A stretch of 10,036 nt of DNA, from the NCBI GenBank assembly GCA_016209725.1, contig JACQVO010000158.1, positions 1 to 10,036 on the forward strand. Direction: 5' to 3'. Positions within the stretch are counted from its first letter, which is position 1, and every line of letters begins with the position of its first letter. The position numbers and the translations under genes were made by a program. Below the pieces are notes generated by a model. It saw only the letters and a list, made by a program, of their open reading frames with translations, searched no databases and was not told the origin of the DNA. This document shows positions 4,718 to 10,036 of the stretch, piece after piece. The DNA comes from Candidatus Methylomirabilota bacterium. Its GTDB lineage: Bacteria > Methylomirabilota > Methylomirabilia > Methylomirabilales > 2-02-FULL-66-22.

Positions 4718-5948
4718 CCTCCGCGAGGTGGAGGACGTCGCCGGCATCCCGCGTCCGGACCGGCCTGCCTTTCTCCTCGCGTCCTCGGCGCGCTTCGGTT
4801 ACGGGCATGTGGCCCGATCGCTCAAGGTGGCTGGCGCGCTGGTCCGGCGGGCTCCGGTGATTGCCTACGTCGTGTCTCCCCTGCCGAGCTTCGAGAGCGA
4901 TGGCCACGATCCCCACGTCCAGCGGATCGGCCTGCCGCCATTCGCGCTGGCCTCCACGGCCGCGCCTCGCCGCTGGCCCATCGTCGACGTGGTGAGCACG
5001 CTGCCGGGGCGATCAGCGAGCGAGCTGACGCTCCACCATGCCCGCCTGCTGGCCGCCCTGGTGAACCGCCTGAAGCCCGTCGGTGTCGTGCTCGACCACT
5101 TCCCGTTCTTCCTGGAGGAGGCCTTCTACGACCGGGCCCTGGCCGCCCTGCACGAGGTGTCACCGCGAGCCCTCGTCTGCGCGGGCTTCCGGGGTGTGGC
5201 CTCCCGCACGTACGATCGGGCCGAGCTGGCGCGCCTTCAGGCCCTCCTCGATCGCCACGCCGACCTCGTGCTCGTCTACACCGACCCGGACGAGGCCAGG
5301 CGGGTGTTCCGGCGGCACCCCTTCCTCGCGCCCTTCCGCTCGCGCATGCGCTTCGTCGGGTACGTCTGCCCGGCGCGCTCCCGCGCGCGCCGCAGGAGAG
5401 GGCGGGTCCTCGCGACCTTCGGCAGCGGGGTCGACGCGGCGACCACCATCGACCTCGTGTGCGAGGCCTACGCCATCTTCCGCCGACGGCACCCTCGCCA
5501 CACCCTCGAGGTCGTGACCGGGGGCCGGCTCACCGACAGCTTGTTCGCGAAGCTCGTCCACCAGCACGGCGGTGAGCGCGGCATCCGGATCGTCCGCTTC
5601 GTGCCCGGGCTCGGACGGCGCATGGGCCGCTACGCGCTCGTCGTGGCCATGGGGGGCTACAACACGCTGACCGAGCTCTACCAGAGCGGGACGCGGAGCA
5701 TCGTCCTGCCTCGCGCCTATCCCGGCAACGACGAGCAGGGCGTCCTGGCGCGCCGCTTCCGGACCCTGGGCGCCGTCGATCACGTCGTCGCCGCCGCCCG
5801 GTGCCGCCCGTCGCACCTCGCCCGCCTCATGGACGAGACGCTGGCGCGTCCGCCAGCCACGCGCCGTCCCCTCGATACGCGGGGAGCCGAGCAGGCCGCC
5901 GCGGTGATCGTCACCGAGCTCGGGCGGCGGCGGCTCCTGCCCGCCTGA
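4710..5948 (+). CDS. Glycosyltransferase of the MurG/GT28-like type (COG4671-like)
   Basis: This 412-residue protein has the GT-B fold signs of MurG-like enzymes, which move a sugar from a nucleotide donor to an acceptor. At residues 21-37, FLLASSARFGYGHVARS is the N-terminal glycine loop with the G-x-G-H motif. In the C-terminal half, VLATFGSG starts the second Rossmann domain. M314-G-G-Y-N-T-LTELYQSG and LPRAYPGNDE342-Q343 form the donor-binding region shared with COG4671. There is no signal peptide or clear membrane span, so it should act in the cytoplasm or at the inner membrane face. The ATG at 4710 lies inside the end of the ligase gene (shared ATGGTTGA, 4710-4717) and has no Shine-Dalgarno of its own, which suggests translational coupling. 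An upstream extension of this frame only shadows the ligase. Donor and acceptor are unknown. Confidence 0.75.
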   Translation: MVDLREVEDVAGIPRPDRPAFLLASSARFGYGHVARSLKVAGALVRRAPVIAYVVSPLPSFESDGHDPHVQRIGLPPFALASTAAPRRWPIVDVVSTLPGRSASELTLHHARLLAALVNRLKPVGVVLDHFPFFLEEAFYDRALAALHEVSPRALVCAGFRGVASRTYDRAELARLQALLDRHADLVLVYTDPDEARRVFRRHPFLAPFRSRMRFVGYVCPARSRARRRRGRVLATFGSGVDAATTIDLVCEAYAIFRRRHPRHTLEVVTGGRLTDSLFAKLVHQHGGERGIRIVRFVPGLGRRMGRYALVVAMGGYNTLTELYQSGTRSIVLPRAYPGNDEQGVLARRFRTLGAVDHVVAAARCRPSHLARLMDETLARPPATRRPLDTRGAEQAAAVIVTELGRRRLLPA

Positions 5949-6189
5949 AACGGCCGGCTAGGCCGGTTGTCCTGGCGCTCAGCCTCCCGACCCGGTAACA
6001 CACACCGCCGAGAGACAGCAGGGTGACGAGGCACATCGCCTGGGCGCGGGAATACCCATTCCGCCGGACGACGCCCTCCAGGATGGCCGCGGCCTCGGCT
6101 AGAGTCAGGGGTCTGGCAGCCCGGCTCAGGCGGCGATGGTTCTGCTGATTGCTCCGGCCGTAGATACCCCGCTTCAATGGGGGACGCAA
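5911..6189 (-). CDS. Doubtful small hypothetical protein
   Basis: A 92-residue minus-strand frame starts at ATG 6187-6189 inside repeat copy C and runs 38 bases into the glycosyltransferase end. The peptide is basic, with LTLAEAAAILEGVVRRNGYS followed by a short hydrophobic stretch (AMCLVTLLSLGGVCY) that could be one membrane helix. There is no ribosome binding site, and the tail (RRAGAAAARAR) is only the complement of the glycosyltransferase end. I recognise no family. It could be a chance frame in GC-rich DNA, or a remnant tied to the repeat. A weak imperfect hairpin built on GGCC/GGCC (5951-5967) follows the glycosyltransferase stop, without a T-run. Confidence 0.25.
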   Translation of the reverse strand: MRPPLKRGIYGRSNQQNHRRLSRAARPLTLAEAAAILEGVVRRNGYSRAQAMCLVTLLSLGGVCYRVGRLSARTTGLAGRFRRAGAAAARAR

Positions 6190-6300
6190 TGGGGGACCAG
6201 GGCAAGTATGTCAAGTATTGGGGGACGTTGGTTCTGAAGCAACTTACGGGATCGCCAGACGTGCCTCGACGTCCCGGACGCCCGTAACGGGGGACGATGG
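6176..6300 (+). repeat. Degenerate intergenic repeat, copy C, with repeated GGGGGAC motifs
   Basis: ATTGGGGGACGTTGGTTCTG at 6217-6236 followed by AAG and TTACG matches the head of copy A (831-859) and the GGTTCT/TTACG part of copy B. The body after the head does not resemble copies A and B. TGGGGGAC also occurs at 6178 and 6190, and CGGGGGAC at 6288. The element can fold: TTACGGG (6244-6250) pairs with CCCGTAA (6281-6287), and GGGACGT (6222-6228) with ACGTCCC (6269-6275). It lies between convergent genes, a usual place for REP-type elements. The 6301-6363 gap holds nothing else. Confidence 0.45.
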
Positions 6301-6363
6301 ATACTTCTTGTACTGTTGCCGGCAGCCGCGTCGGAGGAAACGCCTCAGCGGTTGGTGGAGCGA

Positions 6364-7527
6364 CTACGTGCGCAATGGCTGCAGGACGTCCAGGAGATCG
6401 GACAGCGCCAAGGCCCGGATCTTGTCTGTCAGGGGGAAGCTCCGGTCGCCGGCATGCACGACGTCCAGGCTGGCGAGTCTCAGGTCCAAGAGAGCAGCCC
6501 GCATGGAGGGCGTGACCTTTGGCGCGCTGGTGCGCTTAATCTCGAACCCGAAGCGATGCCGGCCCGAGACTAGGAGCAGATCCAGCTCTGCCCCCGCATG
6601 CGTCCTCCAGAAGAAGCACTCCTCGGGCCGTGCACGCAGTCGCCGGATGATCAGCTCCAGCACGAACCCCTCCCACGACGCTCCAACCTTGGGGTGACGC
6701 TCCACATCCTCTCGATCCCTCAGGTTGAGCAAGGTGTGGAGGAGCCCGCTGTCCAGGACATACACCTTCGGGGCTTTGACCTGGCGCTTTGAAACGCTCT
6801 CGTGCCACGGCGGTAGTTGCCGAACCACGAGCGCGGCGGTCAAGAGATCGAGGTAGTTCCTGACAGTCGTGTCGGCCACGCCGAAGGACCGGCCGAATTC
6901 CGAGGCGTTCCAGGTCTGCCCGTGGTAATGGGCCAGCATGGTCCAGAAGCGGTGCAGGGTCGTGGAGCGGATACCGATGCCGAGTTGTGGCAGGTCCCTC
7001 TCCAGGAAGGTGCGGACGAAGTCCCGCCGCCACTCGTCGCTGGCGGCGGCCGAGCGAGCCAGGAAGGCGCGGGGAAACCCGCCCCGAACCCACAAGCGCG
7101 TCCAGTGGCTGCTGCCAACATCTTCCAGCGACAGGCCTCGGAGCTCGTGATAGCCGATGCGGCCGGCCAGCGTCTCGGAGGTCTGCTGCAGCATTGCCGG
7201 CGAGGCACTGCCCAGGACCAGGAATCGCGCCGGGGTCCGCGGGCGATCCGCCAGCACGCGCAGGATCGGGAACAAGTCGGGGCGTCTCTGGATCTCGTCG
7301 ATGACGATCAGTCCTCGCCGGTCTTTCAGGGCCAGCATGGGTTCCGCAAGTTGGGCGAGGTGGTCCGGGTTCTCCAGGTCGAAGGTGGAGGTGGAGCTCT
7401 TCGTCCGCGCGGCTACTACGTGGGCCAACGTGGTCTTTCCCACTTGGCGTGCGCCGATGATCCCCACCACCGGGTAGCGTTGGAGCAGGGACTGCACCGT
7501 GGCGATGTCGCCGTTTCGCTCGATCAT
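6364..7527 (-). CDS. AAA ATPase of the AAA_14/DUF4143 family
   Basis: This 387-residue protein shows the full AAA_14-DUF4143 layout. The ATPase domain carries Walker A G25-A-R-Q-V-G-K31-T32, Walker B GLIVID77-E78-IQRRPDLFP and a sensor-like FLVLGSASP at 102-110. A winged-helix-like segment (about 205-240, ASEFGRSFGVADTTVRNYLDLL) opens the DUF4143 part, which continues with VYVLDSGLLHTLL and GASWEGFVLELII. Near the end, GAELD316-LLL and GFE329-I-K331 resemble the PD-(D/E)XK nuclease core. Proteins of this type are widespread and poorly understood; transfer with mobile DNA is common. Length is normal and no motif is damaged. The ATG at 7525-7527 has only a weak, distant AAGG upstream, which is part of an inverted repeat. 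It stands alone and converges with the glycosyltransferase gene. Confidence 0.9.
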   Translation of the reverse strand: MIERNGDIATVQSLLQRYPVVGIIGARQVGKTTLAHVVAARTKSSTSTFDLENPDHLAQLAEPMLALKDRRGLIVIDEIQRRPDLFPILRVLADRPRTPARFLVLGSASPAMLQQTSETLAGRIGYHELRGLSLEDVGSSHWTRLWVRGGFPRAFLARSAAASDEWRRDFVRTFLERDLPQLGIGIRSTTLHRFWTMLAHYHGQTWNASEFGRSFGVADTTVRNYLDLLTAALVVRQLPPWHESVSKRQVKAPKVYVLDSGLLHTLLNLRDREDVERHPKVGASWEGFVLELIIRRLRARPEECFFWRTHAGAELDLLLVSGRHRFGFEIKRTSAPKVTPSMRAALLDLRLASLDVVHAGDRSFPLTDKIRALALSDLLDVLQPLRT

Positions 7528-7539
7528 GGCAGTTGAGTC

Positions 7540-7580
7540 TACCTTGAAACTTCTTTCACGTCCACAGATATTTCAAGGTA
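7540..7580 (-). promoter_or_regulatory. Perfect inverted repeat, possible operator of the AAA ATPase gene
   Basis: TACCTTGAAA (7540-7549) and TTTCAAGGTA (7571-7580) are perfect inverted copies of 10 bases separated by 21 bases. Their centres are 31 bases apart, about three helical turns, so both half-sites would face the same side of the DNA. The pair lies 13-53 bases upstream of the ATPase start, where a repressor would act. The outer arm contains TTGAAA, a possible -35 box, in the ATPase direction, but no -10 box is clear. The ATPase has a winged-helix-like segment, so autoregulation is possible; this is inference. Confidence 0.5.
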
Positions 7581-7715
7581 AGAATATCCGCCACATCCGA
7601 CCAGCCAGCGCCCTGCCCGGTTGCGTGAGACGTCCACGGCTGGCAGGGAAGCAATGTAGGGAGCGGTGGCAAGCCGCCTGACTCAGAGACGTCCCCGGCG
7701 TCGCAACGGAATGCG

Positions 7716-7756
7716 ATCAAAGAAAAAGAGGCCTCCGCGTCGCACACGGAGGCCTC
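7716..7756 (-). terminator. Intrinsic terminator of the leuA-asd operon
   Basis: Read on the minus strand, a perfect 10-bp stem GAGGCCTCCG / CGGAGGCCTC (7747-7756 and 7728-7737) with a 9-base loop is followed directly by TTTTTCTTTG. It begins 22 bases after the asd stop. It is a strong Rho-independent terminator for the minus-strand operon. Bases 7581-7715 hold no gene. Confidence 0.9.
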
Positions 7757-7778
7757 CTGTCTCTGCTGTAAGGGTTCG

Positions 7779-8801
7779 CTACAGGTACCGCTCGATCAAG
7801 ACCTCGGCGATCTGCACCGCGTTGAGCGCGGCGCCTTTCCGCAATTGATCACCCACCACCCAGAAGTTCAGACCGTTCGCCACGGCCAGGTCCTCGCGGA
7901 TCCGGCCCACGAAGCAGTCATCCTGGCCGGCCGCGAACAGCGGCATGGGGTATTGCCGGTTGGCGGGATCGTCCAGGACCTGGAGGCCCGGGAAGGCGGC
8001 GAAGAGTTCCCGCGCCTTGGCAGCCGGGATCTTCTGCTCCGTCTCGACGTGGACGGAGACCGAGTGGGCGGTGAAGACCGGCACCCGGACCGTGGTCGGG
8101 GACACCAGGATCCGGTCGTCCTCCAGGATCTTGCGGGTCTCGTTGACGAGCTTCATCTCTTCCTTCGTGTACCCATTGTCCTGGAAGGCGTCAATGTGGG
8201 GCAAGATGTTGAAGGCGATCTGGTAGGGGAACGCCGCCACGGGCAGCGGCTCGCCGGCCGCCCAGGCGCGGACCTGCAGCTTGAGTTCCTCCAACGCTTT
8301 GGCGCCGGCGCCGGAGACCGCCTGGTAGCTGGAGGCCACCACCCGCTTGATCCGGCTGTACCGATGCAGGGGCGCCAGGGCCATTACGGCCACGATGGTC
8401 GTGCAGTTCGGGTTGGCGATGATCCCCCGATTCGTGTACTGGGCGACGGCGTGGGGGTTGATCTCGGGAACCACCAGGGGAATGTCCGGCTCCATCCGGA
8501 AGGCCGAGCTATTGTCCACCACGACCGCGCCGGATTCCCAGGCGGCCGGCGCGAACTCCTTGCTCCGGCCGGCCCCGGCCGAGAAGAGTGCGATATCCAC
8601 GCCCTCGAAGGCGCTGGTCGTGAGCTGCTCGACCTTGATCTCTTCTCCCTGGAACTTGAGGATCTTGCCGACGGACCGCTCCGACGCCAAGAGCTTGAGC
8701 CGGCGGACGGGAAACTTCCGCTCCTCCAGGACCTGGAGCATGACCTCGCCAACCGCGCCCGTGGCACCCGCCACGGCAACTACATAGCCGTTCTGTCGCA
8801 T
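7779..8801 (-). CDS. asd: Aspartate-semialdehyde dehydrogenase
   Basis: The enzyme reduces L-aspartyl-4-phosphate to aspartate semialdehyde with NADPH, the branch step to lysine/diaminopimelate, threonine and methionine. The 340-residue sequence is of normal length. The nucleotide-binding loop is VAGATGAVG (10-18). DNSSAFRM (96-103) and VVPEIN (110-115) follow. The active-site cysteine C133 lies in NPNCTT, Q160 in SSYQAVSG, and the catalytic histidine H246 in RVPVFTAHSVSVHVE with R239. The end CFVGRIREDLAVANGLNFWVVGDQLRKGAALNAVQIAE is typical. The start ATG (8799-8801) has AAAGG about 8 bases upstream and lies 18 bases after the leuA stop, so both are probably one transcript ending at the terminator at 7716-7756. 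It is cytoplasmic. No defect is seen. Confidence 0.97.
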   Translation of the reverse strand: MRQNGYVVAVAGATGAVGEVMLQVLEERKFPVRRLKLLASERSVGKILKFQGEEIKVEQLTTSAFEGVDIALFSAGAGRSKEFAPAAWESGAVVVDNSSAFRMEPDIPLVVPEINPHAVAQYTNRGIIANPNCTTIVAVMALAPLHRYSRIKRVVASSYQAVSGAGAKALEELKLQVRAWAAGEPLPVAAFPYQIAFNILPHIDAFQDNGYTKEEMKLVNETRKILEDDRILVSPTTVRVPVFTAHSVSVHVETEQKIPAAKARELFAAFPGLQVLDDPANRQYPMPLFAAGQDDCFVGRIREDLAVANGLNFWVVGDQLRKGAALNAVQIAEVLIERYL

Positions 8802-8819
8802 CTCGCTACCTTTTCGTCG

Positions 8820-10036
8820 CTAGATCGCACTCCGCTCCCGTTCCAGTTCGCTCGTCTTCCGGCCACGGGCCGGCTGGGCCATCACCTTGTTGATGGCGTG
8901 CAGGTAGGCCCGGACGCTGGCCTCGATGACGTCGGTGGAGCTCCCGCGACCGACCATCCGCTGGCCGTCCATCTCCACCGCCACCGTCACCTCGCCCATG
9001 GCGTCCTTGCCGCCGGTCACGGCCCGGAGGTTGTACTCCAGCAGCTTTCCGGGGATCTTGGTGATCAGGTCAATGGCCTTGTAGGCGGCGTCCACCGGCC
9101 CGTCGCCCCAGCCCGACTCCTGGTAGACCTCGTCGTGCATCTTCAGGCGGACCGTGGCCGTCGGCACGATGTTGGTCCCGCTGGTGAACTGGAGGTGGTC
9201 CAAGGTGTAGGTCTCGGCCGGCGCCATGACCTCCTCCTCCACCAGGGCCAGCAGGTCCTCGTCGAAGACCTCCTTCTTCCGGTCGCAGAGGGCCTTGAAC
9301 CGGACGAAGGCCTTGTTCAGGTCGTCGTCGGCCAGCTCAATCCCGAGTTCCTCCAGCCGCTTCTTGAAGGCGTGGCGACCCGAATGCTTGCCCAGGACCA
9401 GCCGGCTCTTGGGGACGCCCACCGATTCCGGCGTCATGATCTCGTAGGTCAGCGGCTTCTGGAGGACGCCGTGCTGGTGGATGCCCGCCTCGTGAGCGAA
9501 GGCGTTGGCGCCCACGATGGCCTTGTTGGGCTGGACGCTGACCCCGGTGACGGACTGGAGCAGTCTGGAAGTGCGGTAGATCTCCTCCGTCTTGATCCCG
9601 GTCTCGTAGCCCAGCAGGTCCTTGCGGGTCCGCAGGCCCATCACGATCTCTTCCAGCGAGGCGTTGCCCGCTCGCTCGCCGATGCCGTTGATGGTGCACT
9701 CCACTTGGCGGGCGCCGGCGCGAACGGCCTCCAGGGAATTGGCCACCGCCAGCCCTAGATCGTCGTGGCAGTGGGCGCTCACCACGACCCGTTCAATGTT
9801 GGGCACCCGGCTCATGAGGTTGCGGACTCGCTCCCCGAACTCCCAGGGCACACCGTACCCCACCGTGTCCGGGATGTTGATGGTCGTGGCCCCCGCCTTG
9901 ATGGCCGCCTCCACCACCCGGCACAGGAAGTCCTGATCGGTCCGGTGGGCGTCCTCGGCCGAGAACTCCACGTCCTCGGTGTAGCGCTTGGCCCGCTTCA
10001 CGGCCGCCACGGCGGCCTCCAGCACCTCTTCCTGGG
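8820..10036 (-). CDS. leuA: 2-isopropylmalate synthase, 5' part outside the window
   Basis: The enzyme condenses acetyl-CoA with 2-oxoisovalerate to 2-isopropylmalate, the first committed step of leucine synthesis. The visible 404 residues start inside the TIM-barrel with EVLEAAVAAVKRAKR and VEFSAEDAHRTD. AGATTINIPDTVGYG follows, then the metal-binding HCHDDLG (near 9754-9774) and ECTINGIGERAGNASLEE. ANAFAHEAGIHQHGVL is the next conserved segment. The C-terminal regulatory (LeuA dimer) domain starts near 9190 with TSGTNIVPTATVRLK, includes GWGDGPVDAAYKAID, and ends with RGSSTDVIEASVRAYLHAINKV. Its presence indicates leucine feedback inhibition. The frame continues off the right edge, so the true start and the first 100 or so residues are not visible. 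A start inside the window is not credible. The same frame without the regulatory domain could suggest homocitrate or citramalate synthase, but the sequence favours LeuA. Confidence 0.93.
   Translation of the reverse strand, partial: QEEVLEAAVAAVKRAKRYTEDVEFSAEDAHRTDQDFLCRVVEAAIKAGATTINIPDTVGYGVPWEFGERVRNLMSRVPNIERVVVSAHCHDDLGLAVANSLEAVRAGARQVECTINGIGERAGNASLEEIVMGLRTRKDLLGYETGIKTEEIYRTSRLLQSVTGVSVQPNKAIVGANAFAHEAGIHQHGVLQKPLTYEIMTPESVGVPKSRLVLGKHSGRHAFKKRLEELGIELADDDLNKAFVRFKALCDRKKEVFDEDLLALVEEEVMAPAETYTLDHLQFTSGTNIVPTATVRLKMHDEVYQESGWGDGPVDAAYKAIDLITKIPGKLLEYNLRAVTGGKDAMGEVTVAVEMDGQRMVGRGSSTDVIEASVRAYLHAINKVMAQPARGRKTSELERERSAI

Noticed and set aside
3392..4747. A 451-codon open frame on the minus strand
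   Set aside because: It is antisense to the ligase gene. It is rich in R, G, A and H with no domain, and its length follows from GC-rich third positions.
5951..5970. GGCC-rich hairpin after the glycosyltransferase stop as a terminator
   Set aside because: The stem is short and imperfect and no T-run follows on the plus strand.
6190..6215. TTGACA on the minus strand upstream of the frame at 6189 as a promoter
   Set aside because: The -35 box is good, but no -10 box is found at 16-18 bases; the sequence there is a run of Cs.
7845..9758. A 637-codon open frame on the plus strand
   Set aside because: It is the complement of asd and leuA, which have clear catalytic motifs. Its peptide is low-complexity (many G, V, L, D, H), as expected of an antisense frame in GC-rich genes.
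1..10036. CRISPR array, tRNA or rRNA genes
   Set aside because: No regularly spaced identical repeats, no cloverleaf with a TTCRANYC-type arm and no rRNA-like conserved block were seen on reading; no covariance search could be run.

Overview
The window looks like chromosomal DNA from an uncultured, high-GC bacterium. GC-rich codon use, a LeuA-Asd amino-acid biosynthesis pair, an NtrC-type regulator tail and REP-like intergenic repeats would fit Rokubacteria/NC10 or a deltaproteobacterium-like lineage. That placement is an inference from style only. Two conserved-looking ends, a Fis-type regulator C-terminus on the left and leuA-asd on the right, enclose an accessory region of about 7.5 kb.

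Left part (1-1400): the tail of a sigma-54 response regulator is followed by a toxin-antitoxin locus. The antitoxin is intact, with a good promoter and ribosome binding site. The ParE-type toxin has lost its middle through an out-of-frame deletion. About 760 bases without a convincing gene follow, holding a degenerate intergenic repeat (copy A) and a pair of strong GC-rich hairpins.

Cassette-like part (1400-2700): a dihydrofolate-reductase-like (RibD C-terminal family) gene is broken by one missing base. It is followed by a good integron attC-like site, a secreted cupin gene, and a second attC-like site whose right end is missing. This looks like a remnant of an integron cassette array; no integrase is present. 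Repeat copy B begins directly after the second site.

Central part (3128-5948): a very GC-rich overlapping gene pair encodes a PaaK-like adenylate-forming ligase and a MurG/COG4671-like glycosyltransferase. They are probably translationally coupled and act in one pathway, activating an acid and transferring a sugar, but the product cannot be told.

Right part (5949-10036): a third repeat (copy C) sits between convergent genes. A minus-strand AAA ATPase of the AAA_14/DUF4143 type follows, with a perfect 10-bp inverted repeat in front of it that may be its operator. The minus-strand leuA (5' end outside the window) and asd lie 18 bases apart and end at a textbook intrinsic terminator. They supply leucine and the aspartate-family amino acids.
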